Source: Lachnospiraceae bacterium UBA4380 (lineage in GTDB: Bacteria > Bacillota > Clostridia > Lachnospirales > Lachnospiraceae). From it: 8,762 nt of DNA. A program made the position numbers and the translations under genes. Below are positions 1-6,710 of the stretch, piece by piece; position 1 is the first letter of the stretch, and every line of letters begins with the position of its first letter. The notes beneath the pieces were generated by a model. It was not told the origin of the DNA and made no database searches. It was given only the letters and a program-made list of their open reading frames with translations. The stretch lies in the NCBI GenBank assembly GCA_002390025.1, contig DGRU01000193.1:7799-16560 (forward strand). The letters are read 5' to 3'.

Positions 1-87
1 TGCATGCCGGAAGCGGGACAGTGCAGGCCGGGAGCAGAACTGTAAAGATCGGAAGCCGGACAGTACAGGTCCGAAGCGGAAGAGCAG
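1..87. repeat. Degenerate 21-bp tandem repeat, about four units, continuing off the left edge
   Basis: Units start at 7, 28, 49 and 70. Units 1 and 3 match at 18 of 21 positions; units 1 and 2 at about 14 of 21; unit 4 is the most diverged, at about 12 of 21 with unit 3. Bases 1-6 match the last six bases of a unit at five of six positions, so the array continues upstream of the window. The period is a whole number of codons, in keeping with a repeat-encoding 3' gene end. Confidence 0.6.
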
Positions 88-95
88 CAAGTTAG
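1..95 (+). CDS. 3' end of an unidentified upstream CDS with C-terminal heptapeptide repeats (partial)
   Basis: Read from base 3, the frame is open from the window edge to a TAG at 93-95 and encodes degenerate seven-residue repeats: AGSGTVQ, AGSRTVK, IGSRTVQ, then VRSGRAA and a final Ser. The frame choice rests on the substitution pattern. Several differences between the first three copies are synonymous, for example GGA/GGG, ACA/ACT, GTG/GTA and AGA/CGG. The frame starting at base 2 is also open (stop 116-118) but its repeat copies are less conserved as protein. The stop overlaps the AGGAG ribosome site (94-98) of the next gene, which suggests translational coupling within one transcript. The protein family cannot be told from this tail. 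It could still be non-coding repeat DNA. Confidence 0.42.
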   Translation, partial: HAGSGTVQAGSRTVKIGSRTVQVRSGRAAS

Positions 96-108
96 GAGTG
101 GATAGTAA

Positions 109-2361
109 ATGGGAATGAATTTTCTGATCGATGCGGGACAAGGGGCTCTTCAGAGCAGTGAGTCTCTCGCAGGGGAGCGTTTCAGACTGTCGGCGGAGAG
201 GATCGGGATGATGGCAGAGGAGGAGTGTACAGCTCCCTGCTGTGTGCCCTTTTTCCGCTCTGCGGCGAAGTGGATCCTCCTGCTGCTGGACCATCGGAGA
301 ATGCTGGAGGACGGATCTTTTGAAATCATGTCCCTCCGGGAACTGGAAGAAAAAAATCATGCGCTGTATGAGGATATTCTGCCGGAGAATTACGGGAAGA
401 GCTGGGCAAATCCGGGCTATGCCATCCGTGAGGCCGGCAGGGAGATGGGCCCCCTGCTCAGCGCTCTCATGACGGAGCTGCGCAGTATGATCTCCCTGGT
501 CTATGAGGGAGATGCCGAGCGTTTCCTGATCCGGATGGAGCTGCTGCTGGAAGTTTATTTTGCCTTTGTGACCGCCTATAACGATGACAGGGCGGATGAG
601 GAGGCGAACGGGGACAAGCCTGATCCGCAAGGGCTGGATTCCTGCATGGGCAATTCCTGCATCGAGAGGGACAAGGAGGCTCTGCTTACCGGAAAGGCCG
701 GACAAGGGATGCCTCCTGCGGGGCATATCCGGGACAAGATCCGGCAGTTTCTGGAGGATTACGCGGAGGAGGAGACCCTGGTCCGCGTGCAGAGGAGTCT
801 GGTCGGCGGCAGCATTGCGGAGAAGATCATCGATGAGTGGTATGCTGCGGGGGACCCGCGCTGCCTGTACAGGTACGGGGCCTATATTTCGGAGAATGAG
901 CGGGGCGTTTTTTCTTATCTTGAGAGTCTGGATGAGGAGACGATCGCCGGGATGGCGGACACCTGGACAGAAGGCTTCCGGATCGGTTTTGAGGTGACGG
1001 GCAAAGATCTGTCGATCCGAAAGAGGGCAGGTCTTATCTATCCTGTCGGCTTTGAGCGCGTCGTCAGACGGGCCGCGCACAACCTGCGGGCAATGGGCCT
1101 TGAGCCCGTGGCCGCCGGACAGCAGGGCAATCTCTTTACCCAGCATCTGGGCCGCGGAGGCGGCGGTATCTCGACGACACCTGCCAATAAACAGTATGGA
1201 TACGATCACAGGGAGGATCTGGCTCTCTTTTTCAACGATGTCCTGCGGAGCAGGCGCTCCCAGGCCCTGCAGCAGGCCTACAGGGAACTGGCCGATGAGA
1301 CGGTGCTCTATGCCGGCCCGGCTGTGATGGAGACATTCGGCGAGAAGCCCTTTTCCCCGATTATGCACGAGGGTTATCCGCGTTTTTCCAGGTCCCAGCA
1401 GAAGAAGATCGCCCGCTTCAGACAGGAGGCGGACCTTCTCTACGACCGGGCTGTGATCGGACGGGAGAGGAGCTTTACCATCATCGCCTTCCCCATCCCC
1501 GAGATCACAAAAGGGTATGAGGGCAGAGAACCGGATGCCTCCTTTGATGAGATATTCCATGCCGTCATTGATATCAATACCCTGGACTATGTGACCTACC
1601 GCGATGTGCAGGCGCGCATCATTGAAGTGCTGGATACGGCGCAGAGCGTCCGTGTCCTGGGACGGGGAGAGAACAGGACCGATCTGACCGTGCGCCTGCA
1701 GACACCGCAGGATCCCGCAAGGCAGACCATCTTCGAAAACTGCGTGGCGGATGTAAATATCCCCGTGGGAGAGGTCTTTACAACACCTGCCCTGGAGGGG
1801 ACAGACGGCCTTCTGCACGTTTCAAAGGTCTACCTGGAGGGCCTGCTCTTCCAGGATCTGGCCATTCGGTTTGAGGACGGACGGATCGCGGACTACAGCT
1901 GCGGAGGATTTCCGACTGCAGAGGAAGGCAGAAAGTATATCGAAGAAAATATCCTCTTCCACCATGAGACACTTCCCATGGGAGAGTGCGCGATCGGCAC
2001 CAATACGACGGCCTGTGTCCTGGCGGAAAGGCTGGGCTTTCTGGAGAGGCTTCCTATCCTGATCGCGGAGAAGACAGGCCCCCATTTTGCAGTGGGCGAT
2101 ACCTGCTACAGCCACGAGGAGGAAAACCGCATCTTCAATCCCGACGGAAAGGAGATCTTCGCCAAGGAGAACGAGTATTCTCTCCTGCGTGAGACGGACC
2201 CGGACAAGGCCTATTTCGGCTGCCACACAGACATAACGATTCCCTATGAGGAGGTAGGCCTTCTGGCCGCCGTGCGCGCGGACGGCAGCCGGATCCCCAT
2301 CATCAGCGAGGGCAGATTTGTTCTACCGGGCACGGAGCTTTTGAATGAACCCTTTGCCTGA
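109..2361 (+). CDS. M29-family metallo-aminopeptidase with long N-terminal extension
   Basis: This is a predicted cytosolic dinuclear-metal exopeptidase that removes N-terminal residues from peptides; no signal peptide is visible. The C-terminal half carries the M29 (AmpS/AmpT-like) landmarks: a GRGENRTDLTV segment at 518-528, GEVFTTP with Glu555, GECAIGTN with Glu626, HFAVGDTCY with His659 and Tyr667, and HTD with His706 and Asp708. By analogy with the family these are the metal ligands and catalytic residues. Known M29 enzymes are about 370-410 residues. This protein has 750, with roughly 300 extra N-terminal residues, mostly charged and helical-looking, that I cannot assign. The ATG at 109 lies 10 nt after AGGAG (94-98); an in-frame ATG at 115 is further away and less likely. 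The upstream stop overlaps the ribosome site. Substrate range cannot be told from sequence. Confidence 0.88.
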   Translation: MGMNFLIDAGQGALQSSESLAGERFRLSAERIGMMAEEECTAPCCVPFFRSAAKWILLLLDHRRMLEDGSFEIMSLRELEEKNHALYEDILPENYGKSWANPGYAIREAGREMGPLLSALMTELRSMISLVYEGDAERFLIRMELLLEVYFAFVTAYNDDRADEEANGDKPDPQGLDSCMGNSCIERDKEALLTGKAGQGMPPAGHIRDKIRQFLEDYAEEETLVRVQRSLVGGSIAEKIIDEWYAAGDPRCLYRYGAYISENERGVFSYLESLDEETIAGMADTWTEGFRIGFEVTGKDLSIRKRAGLIYPVGFERVVRRAAHNLRAMGLEPVAAGQQGNLFTQHLGRGGGGISTTPANKQYGYDHREDLALFFNDVLRSRRSQALQQAYRELADETVLYAGPAVMETFGEKPFSPIMHEGYPRFSRSQQKKIARFRQEADLLYDRAVIGRERSFTIIAFPIPEITKGYEGREPDASFDEIFHAVIDINTLDYVTYRDVQARIIEVLDTAQSVRVLGRGENRTDLTVRLQTPQDPARQTIFENCVADVNIPVGEVFTTPALEGTDGLLHVSKVYLEGLLFQDLAIRFEDGRIADYSCGGFPTAEEGRKYIEENILFHHETLPMGECAIGTNTTACVLAERLGFLERLPILIAEKTGPHFAVGDTCYSHEEENRIFNPDGKEIFAKENEYSLLRETDPDKAYFGCHTDITIPYEEVGLLAAVRADGSRIPIISEGRFVLPGTELLNEPFA

Positions 2362-2418
2362 GCTGCGGGGGAATAGACACACGAACCCCTTGTCTGAACT
2401 TCGGGGAAGCAGAAGCAC
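2347..2418. repeat. 36-bp tandem duplication across the aminopeptidase stop codon
   Basis: Bases 2347-2382 and 2383-2418 align without gaps at about 27 of 36 positions. The first copy holds the last codons of the aminopeptidase and its TGA (Glu-Pro-Phe-Ala-stop). The second reads Glu-Pro-Leu-Val-stop in the same frame but is untranslated. A shorter third relative starts near 2450, where CTTTGCCTGA recurs followed by a GC-rich stretch. It looks like old, decaying duplication of the gene's 3' end. Confidence 0.55.
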
Positions 2419-2680
2419 CGGATCCGCGGACATGGAAGAGGACCTGGCTCTTTGCCTGAAGCCCGGGAGACTCCGGGAAATCTGCAGTTCAACCTGTAAC
2501 AAAAACCGTTAACAGCAATAGTTACTTGCACTAAATGATTTTTTTGATTAAACTACAGGCAAAGCCCGTATTTGTACCGGCGGTTCCCCGATGCGGTGCC
2601 GGCGGCCGGACCGGGGCTGTAAACACTGTTTTTGCATAGAATCGGAAAAAATAAACCGAAAACAGGCTGAAAAAGAGAGC
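2419..2680. other. Gene-free spacer with GC-rich inverted repeats
   Basis: No convincing gene was found here. A 26-codon open frame at 2432-2512 has no ribosome site. Near 2462-2477 CCCGG and CCGGG can form a small hairpin without a T-run, so no clear terminator follows the aminopeptidase. At 2586-2616 CCCCG pairs with CGGGG around an inner CCGG-CGG-CCGG hairpin (2599-2609). Directly after it is CTGTAAACACTGTTTTT (2617-2633), which has a look-alike in front of purM. An AT-rich stretch lies at 2530-2552. Confidence 0.5.
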
Positions 2681-2687
2681 CATGGAT

Positions 2688-2716
2688 TTGCAATCATCAA
2701 ATATGTAATGTATTAT
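2688..2716 (+). promoter_or_regulatory. Predicted sigma-A-type promoter of the pur cluster
   Basis: TTGCAA at 2688-2693 and TATTAT at 2711-2716 are separated by 17 bases in an AT-rich stretch that stands out from its GC-rich surroundings. Transcription would start near 2723, leaving a leader of about 150 nt before purE. No B. subtilis-type PurR box or purine riboswitch core was recognised. Confidence 0.6.
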
Positions 2717-2733
2717 GTTTTTCTGCTTTATTT

Positions 2734-2817
2734 CGGCAGGGGGCAGGCTCTCTGAAATAAACGCTCTGCGGGAGCGCACGAACGCGGTGGAGAGACTGCC
2801 GGTCTGAAAGGGCGGCA
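2734..2817 (+). promoter_or_regulatory. Structured 5' leader of purE with competing stems
   Basis: GGCAGGCTCTC (2742-2752) can pair with GAGAGACTGCC (2790-2800): ten Watson-Crick pairs with one mismatch. The stem encloses a small hairpin CGCTC/GAGCG (2762-2766 with 2772-2776). The right arm overlaps TGCCG (2797-2801), which can instead pair with CGGCA (2813-2817), and CGGCAG (2734-2739) is a third possible partner. Mutually exclusive pairing ahead of a biosynthetic gene suggests a regulatory RNA. I could not match it to the guanine, ZTP, PRPP or THF riboswitch cores as I remember them. The class is unknown, and chance pairing in GC-rich DNA is possible. Confidence 0.42.
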
Positions 2818-2875
2818 CCCATCCGGCGCCTACGACCCGCGGGCCAGTCTTGATTCAGGAAGGAAAGGTACAAAA

Positions 2876-3376
2876 ATGGCACAGGTAGGAATTGTAATGG
2901 GCAGTGACTCTGATCTGTCCGTAATGAAGAAGGCGGCTGAAGTTCTCGAAGAACTTGGCGTGAGCTATGAGATGCGGATCATCTCCGCCCACCGCGAGCC
3001 GGACGTGTTTTTTGACTATGCCAAAGGCGCGGAAGCGGCCGGCATGAAGGTCATTATCGCCGGCGCAGGCATGGCAGCCCATCTGCCGGGCATGTGTGCG
3101 GCAATGTTCCCGCTCCCTGTCATCGGCGTTCCCATGCACACCACCTCTCTGGGCGGCCGCGATTCTCTGTATTCGATCGTCCAGATGCCCAGCGGCATCC
3201 CCGTGGCCACCGTCGCGATCGGCGGAGCAAAGAATGCGGGCATCCTGGCAGCCAAGATGCTGGCCATCTCGGATGAGGCACTGCTGCAGAGACTGAAGGA
3301 TTTCTCACAGCGTCAGCTCGAGGAAGTCCAGAAAAAGGACGCACATCTGCAGGAAGCCGGATACAAAAATTATTAA
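2876..3376 (+). CDS. purE: PurE, N5-carboxyaminoimidazole ribonucleotide mutase / AIR carboxylase
   Basis: PurE makes 4-carboxy-AIR (CAIR) in de novo purine synthesis, normally as a cytosolic octamer. At 166 residues it has the usual length for a bacterial PurE. Seen motifs are GSDSD (9-13), SAHR (37-40) with the presumed catalytic His39, [12 protein letters not shown] (62-73) and KNAGILAA (119-126). The SAHR form fits class I PurE, which usually works with the PurK ligase, but no purK lies in this window. Position 66 is Met where the E. coli type motif has Gly. The ATG is preceded by AAAGG (2864-2868) at 7 nt. It is the first gene after the promoter at 2688-2716 and sits 133 nt ahead of purM. 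Confidence 0.95.
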   Translation: MAQVGIVMGSDSDLSVMKKAAEVLEELGVSYEMRIISAHREPDVFFDYAKGAEAAGMKVIIAGAGMAAHLPGMCAAMFPLPVIGVPMHTTSLGGRDSLYSIVQMPSGIPVATVAIGGAKNAGILAAKMLAISDEALLQRLKDFSQRQLEEVQKKDAHLQEAGYKNY

Positions 3377-3415
3377 GAGAAAACGATAGCTGTCAGAAGG
3401 CTGCAGGCCGTCAGG

Positions 3416-3436
3416 CTCCGGCTGGCGGAGTTTTCT
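3416..3436 (+). terminator. Weak intrinsic terminator or attenuator between purE and purM
   Basis: CTCCG (3416-3420) and CGGAG (3426-3430) form a five-pair stem with a GCTGG loop, followed directly by TTTTCT. It lies inside larger possible pairings: CAGGC 3412-3416 with GCCTG 3437-3441, and CAGGCCG 3404-3410 with CGGCCTG 3448-3454. The short stem and interrupted T-run suggest partial termination that would lower purM-D expression relative to purE. Confidence 0.45.
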
Positions 3437-3452
3437 GCCTGCCGGGGCGGCC

Positions 3453-3470
3453 TGTAAAGAACTGTTTACA
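3453..3470. promoter_or_regulatory. Operator-like inverted repeat upstream of purM
   Basis: TGTAAA and TTTACA flank six bases, giving an 18-bp inverted repeat 40 nt before the purM start. It could be a regulator binding site or a small RNA hairpin. A similar but less symmetric sequence lies at 2617-2633 upstream of the pur promoter. No regulator is assigned. Confidence 0.3.
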
Positions 3471-3509
3471 TGAAAAGATAAAGATCATACATAAGGAGAC
3501 CCGCAGAAC

Positions 3510-4538
3510 ATGATGGATTACAAGAGTGCCGGCGTCGATATTGAAGCCGGATATCGCAGCGTTGAACTGATGAAAGAATACGTCGCAAGGACCATGCGTC
3601 CGGAAGTAATGGGAGGACTCGGAGGCTTTTCGGGCGCCTTTTCACTGGCCGGGATCAAGGAAATGGATGATCCCGTACTTCTGTCCGGAACGGACGGCGT
3701 CGGAACAAAGCTCAAACTCGCCTTCCTGATGGACCGGCACGATACTGTGGGCATCGACTGCGTCGCCATGTGCGTCAATGACGTGGCGTGCGCGGGCGGC
3801 GAGCCGCTTTTCTTCCTCGACTATATCGCCTGCGGCAAAAATGTCCCCGAGAAGATCGCGCAGATCGTCAAGGGTGTCTGTGACGGCTGTGAACAGGCCG
3901 GCGCTGCCCTGATCGGCGGTGAGACTGCCGAGATGCCCGGTTTTTATCCCGAGGACGAGTACGACCTGGCGGGATTCGCAGTCGGCGCGGCGGACAAGAA
4001 GAATCTGATCACGGGCGCGGACATCTGCCCCGGAGACGTCCTGGTAGGCATTGCCTCCTCCGGCGTCCACTCAAACGGTTTCTCCCTGGTCCGCAAGGTC
4101 TTTGATGTCAATGAAGAGAATCTGCGTGAGTTCTATCCCGAGCTGGGCGAGACCCTGGGCGACGCCCTTCTCCGTCCCACCAAGATCTATGTGCGCGCCC
4201 TTAGAAGCGTCCGCGAGGCAGGCGTCACGATCAAGGGCTGCAGCCATGTGACCGGCGGCGGTTTCTACGAGAATATCCCCAGAATGCTCCCCGACGGCGT
4301 GCGGGCCTGCGTGAAGAAGGACAGTTATGAAGTCCCTGCAATTTTCAGGCTCCTGCAGAAGCGCGGCAATATCGAGGAGCACATGATGTACAATACCTTC
4401 AACATGGGCATCGGCATGGTGCTGGCTCTGAAGGCAGAGGACGCGGATAAGGCCATCGCCGCACTCGAGGCGATGGGAGAAAAGGCATATCTGATCGGCA
4501 GCATTGCCGCCGGAGAAAAAGGAGTCGACGTATGCTGA
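3510..4538 (+). CDS. purM: PurM, phosphoribosylformylglycinamidine cyclo-ligase (AIR synthetase)
   Basis: PurM uses ATP to close the imidazole ring, turning FGAM into AIR, the substrate of the PurE step; it acts in the cytosol as a dimer. At 342 residues it is full length. Motifs in order are GTDGVGTK (60-67, ATP/substrate loop), MCVNDV (87-92), GGETAEMPG (136-144), [10 protein letters not shown] (183-192), HVTGGG (246-251) and FNMGIGM (297-303), all typical of the PurM/AIRS family. The AAGGAG at 3493-3498 favours the ATG at 3510 (11 nt); the next codon is also ATG (3513), and either could be used. Its TGA overlaps the purN start in ATGCTGA, so the two are likely translationally coupled. Confidence 0.96.
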   Translation: MMDYKSAGVDIEAGYRSVELMKEYVARTMRPEVMGGLGGFSGAFSLAGIKEMDDPVLLSGTDGVGTKLKLAFLMDRHDTVGIDCVAMCVNDVACAGGEPLFFLDYIACGKNVPEKIAQIVKGVCDGCEQAGAALIGGETAEMPGFYPEDEYDLAGFAVGAADKKNLITGADICPGDVLVGIASSGVHSNGFSLVRKVFDVNEENLREFYPELGETLGDALLRPTKIYVRALRSVREAGVTIKGCSHVTGGGFYENIPRMLPDGVRACVKKDSYEVPAIFRLLQKRGNIEEHMMYNTFNMGIGMVLALKAEDADKAIAALEAMGEKAYLIGSIAAGEKGVDVC

Positions 4539-5155
4539 GAGTGACAGTTTGTGTTTCCGGCGGCGGGACAAACCTGCAGGCTATCATCGACCGCATCCAG
4601 GACGGCACGATCCGCAATGCGCAGATCGTCCAGGTGATCAGCAATAATGCAGGCGCCTATGCTCTGGAGAGGGCGGCCAGGGCCGGTATTCCCGGCATCT
4701 GTGTTTCGCCCAGGGATTATCCGGACCGGGAGGCCTTTAACGAGGCCCTGCTGGCCAGGATCAACGAAGTGTCCCCGGATCTCATCGTGCTGGCGGGCTT
4801 TATGGTCGCCGTACCCAAACAGATCTGCGCGGCTTATGCAGGCAGGATCATCAATATCCATCCCGCCCTGATCCCTTCCTTCTGCGGAAAGGGTCATTAC
4901 GGTCTGCACGTCCACGAGAAAGCTCTTGAGCGCGGCGTGAAGGTGACCGGCGCAACCGTGCACTTTGTGGATGAGAACCTCGACACGGGACCGATCATCC
5001 TGCAGAAGGCGGTCGACATCATGGAAGACGACACTCCCGAGACACTGCAGCGCCGTGTCATGGAGCAGGCGGAATGGGTCATTCTGCCCCGCGCCATCGA
5101 CCTGATCGCAGCGGGAAGGGTCAAAATCGAGGGCCGCAGGACAAGGATTTCCTGA
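4532..5155 (+). CDS. purN: PurN, phosphoribosylglycinamide formyltransferase (GAR transformylase)
   Basis: PurN transfers a formyl group from 10-formyl-tetrahydrofolate to GAR, giving FGAR. At 207 residues it is normal length. Visible features are the N-terminal SGGGTNLQA loop (9-17), LAGFM (87-91), [10 protein letters not shown] (108-117) with the expected catalytic Asn108 and His110, and DTGPII with Asp151 standing for the conserved active-site Asp. The start overlaps the purM stop by 7 nt, and GGAG (4521-4524) lies 7 nt upstream inside purM. The folate-dependent route means the cell needs formate or one-carbon units for this step. A 244-nt gap separates it from purD. Confidence 0.96.
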   Translation: MLRVTVCVSGGGTNLQAIIDRIQDGTIRNAQIVQVISNNAGAYALERAARAGIPGICVSPRDYPDREAFNEALLARINEVSPDLIVLAGFMVAVPKQICAAYAGRIINIHPALIPSFCGKGHYGLHVHEKALERGVKVTGATVHFVDENLDTGPIILQKAVDIMEDDTPETLQRRVMEQAEWVILPRAIDLIAAGRVKIEGRRTRIS

Positions 5156-5160
5156 TTTTC

Positions 5161-5187
5161 AGCGAAGGATACGCTTTTGCATTTTTT
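5161..5187 (+). terminator. Weak terminator-like hairpin after purN
   Basis: AGCG (5161-5164) and CGCT (5172-5175) form a short stem followed by a T-rich run, TTTGCATTTTTT, ending at 5187. The left arm overlaps CGAAGGA (5163-5169), which can instead pair with TCCTTCG (5203-5209). The two pairings exclude each other, as in attenuators. The four-pair stem alone is weak. Confidence 0.28.
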
Positions 5188-5206
5188 GCAGATCGCACAG
5201 ATTCCT

Positions 5207-5306
5207 TCGTACCATCCACAGGTCCCATTGTACCGTCGTACAGGACCCATATAGAAAGCTTGAGACATGGAGAGCGGAGGGCGCAGCACAGGCTGCCGTC
5301 TCCGCT
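5207..5306 (+). promoter_or_regulatory. Structured spacer upstream of purD with two hairpins and a 22-nt tandem repeat
   Basis: Hairpin A (5221-5247): GGTCC pairs with GGACC and TGTAC with GTACA around a CGTC loop, with a three-base bulge. Hairpin B (5273-5306): AGCGGAG pairs with CTCCGCT, and inside it GCAGC pairs with GCTGC around ACAG, with small bulges. Neither is followed by a T-run. Units 5207-5228 and 5229-5250 are imperfect tandem copies, most clearly ACAGGTCCCAT against ACAGGACCCAT. A weak promoter-like pair, TTGTAC 5228-5233 and TATAGA 5250-5255 (16-base spacer), overlaps hairpin A. The rest of the 244-base gap shows no gene. Confidence 0.38.
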
Positions 5307-5385
5307 GTCCGTGGTTTATACGAAAACAGCCTGCTCCAATGAGCGGCATGGCCGAACAGACAGTGATTTGACAAGCGGATTTCGC

Positions 5386-5391
5386 AGGAGG
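5386..5391 (+). promoter_or_regulatory. Ribosome binding site that fixes the purD TTG start
   Basis: AGGAGG at 5386-5391 lies 8 nt before TTG at 5400. The first in-frame ATG codons, at 5415 and 5421, are 23 and 29 nt away, too far for this site. Confidence 0.75.
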
Positions 5392-5399
5392 AAAAAGAC

Positions 5400-6695
5400 T
5401 TGGCAGAGAAGAAAATGAACATGAAGGTGCTGCTGGTAGGCGGCGGCGGAAGAGAACATGCGATCGCGGACGCGATCCTTCGCAGCGAACGCGTTGCGAA
5501 GCTGTACTGCGCTCCCGGAAATGCCGGCATCGCGCGTATCGCCGAGTGTGTCCCGATCGGGACCATGGATTTTGCGGCACTGACCGCTTTTGCGAAGGAA
5601 AAAGAGATCGACCTCACTGTCTGCAGCATGGATGATCCGCTTTGCGCGGGCATCGTGGACGCCTTTGAGGCAGAGGGACTGCGCATTTTCGGCACCCCCG
5701 CCAATGCGGCCATCATCGAGGGCAGCAAGGCTTTTTCCAAGGATCTGATGAAAAAATACGGCATTCCGACAGCTGCTTACGAGACCTTTGACGATGCGGA
5801 CAAGGCACTGGCTTATCTCGAGACAGCTTCTTTCCCCATCGTTCTCAAGGCATCCGGACTGGCTCTGGGCAAGGGCGTCCTGATCTGTGAGGACCTGGCT
5901 TCCGCCAAGGACGGCATCCGCGAGCTGATGATGGACAAAAAGTTCGGCGATGCAGGCAGCAGTGTTGTCATCGAGCAGTTCATGACAGGCCGCGAAGTCT
6001 CCGTGCTCGCATTCGTGGACGGCACCCACTATCAGCTGATGACTTCCTCCCAGGACCACAAGCGCCAGGGAGACGGCGACACCGGCCTCAACACCGGCGG
6101 CATGGGAACCTTCTCCCCCAGCCCCTTCTACACCCCCGAGATTGACGCCTGGTGCCGTGAGAATATTTACGACAAGACCGTGGCGGCCATGGCGGCAGAG
6201 GGACGTCCTTTCCGCGGTGTCCTCTATTTCGGCCTCATGATGACCCCCGACGGCCCCCGCGTCCTCGAGTACAACACCCGCTTCGGCGATCCCGAGACCC
6301 AGGTCGTCCTGCCCCGTATGAAGACGGATATCATCGATGTGATGGAAGCATGTATCGACGGTACTCTGGACCAGATCAATCTGGAGTTCTATGACAATGC
6401 GGCAGTCTGTGTCGTCATCGCCTCCGGCGGCTACCCTGAGAGCTATGAAAAGGGCAAGGTCATCACCGGTCTGGACAAGTTCGACGGACAGACACAGTAC
6501 CGCTGCTATCACGCAGGCACTTCCTTTGACAAGGACGGCAATACCGTGACCAGCGGCGGAAGAGTCCTGGGCGTCGTCGCCATCGGCGATACACTCAAAG
6601 AGGCCCGCGCCAATGCCTATGAGGCCGCGAAGTATGTGCATTTTGACAAGATGTATATGCGCAGCGACATCGGCAAGGCAATCGATGCCGTGTAA
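5400..6695 (+). CDS. purD: PurD, phosphoribosylamine-glycine ligase (GAR synthetase)
   Basis: PurD is an ATP-grasp enzyme that joins glycine to 5-phosphoribosylamine with ATP, giving GAR, the substrate of PurN. It has 431 residues, close to the family's usual 420. The N-domain has GGGGREHAI (14-22). The ATP-grasp region runs from about 109 (EGSKAFSKDLM) to 305 and includes LKASGLALGKGV (149-160), DHKRQGDGD with NTGGMG (219-227 and 231-236), and LEYNTRFGDPETQ (289-301) with the Mg-binding Glu/Asn. The C-domain follows. The start is TTG, chosen because AGGAGG lies 8 nt upstream; the first five codons precede an internal ATG. A MITE-like element begins 15 nt after the stop, so purD is probably the last gene of the pur transcript. 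Confidence 0.96.
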   Translation: MAEKKMNMKVLLVGGGGREHAIADAILRSERVAKLYCAPGNAGIARIAECVPIGTMDFAALTAFAKEKEIDLTVCSMDDPLCAGIVDAFEAEGLRIFGTPANAAIIEGSKAFSKDLMKKYGIPTAAYETFDDADKALAYLETASFPIVLKASGLALGKGVLICEDLASAKDGIRELMMDKKFGDAGSSVVIEQFMTGREVSVLAFVDGTHYQLMTSSQDHKRQGDGDTGLNTGGMGTFSPSPFYTPEIDAWCRENIYDKTVAAMAAEGRPFRGVLYFGLMMTPDGPRVLEYNTRFGDPETQVVLPRMKTDIIDVMEACIDGTLDQINLEFYDNAAVCVVIASGGYPESYEKGKVITGLDKFDGQTQYRCYHAGTSFDKDGNTVTSGGRVLGVVAIGDTLKEARANAYEAAKYVHFDKMYMRSDIGKAIDAV

Positions 6696-6710
6696 GGCCT
6701 GCGGCAGCAA

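Noticed and set aside
2432..2512. Small ORF of 26 codons after the aminopeptidase
   Set aside because: It has no ribosome site, no recognisable sequence, and lies in decaying repeat DNA.
2788..2830. T-box-like AGGGCGGCACC in the purE leader
   Set aside because: It resembles part of the T-box antiterminator, but the following bases, the stem I features and a specifier loop are missing, and the leader is too short.
3465..3493. Promoter directly before purM (TTTACA with TACATA)
   Set aside because: The -10 match is poor and overlaps the Shine-Dalgarno site, so a transcript would lack it.
4325..4963. Minus-strand open frames opposite purM and purN
   Set aside because: The + strand carries complete PurM and PurN motifs; the minus frames are low-information shadows.
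5368..5396. TTGACA at 5368-5373 as a purD promoter -35
   Set aside because: A -10 at normal spacing would fall in the purD ribosome site and start region, with no TATAAT-like sequence there.
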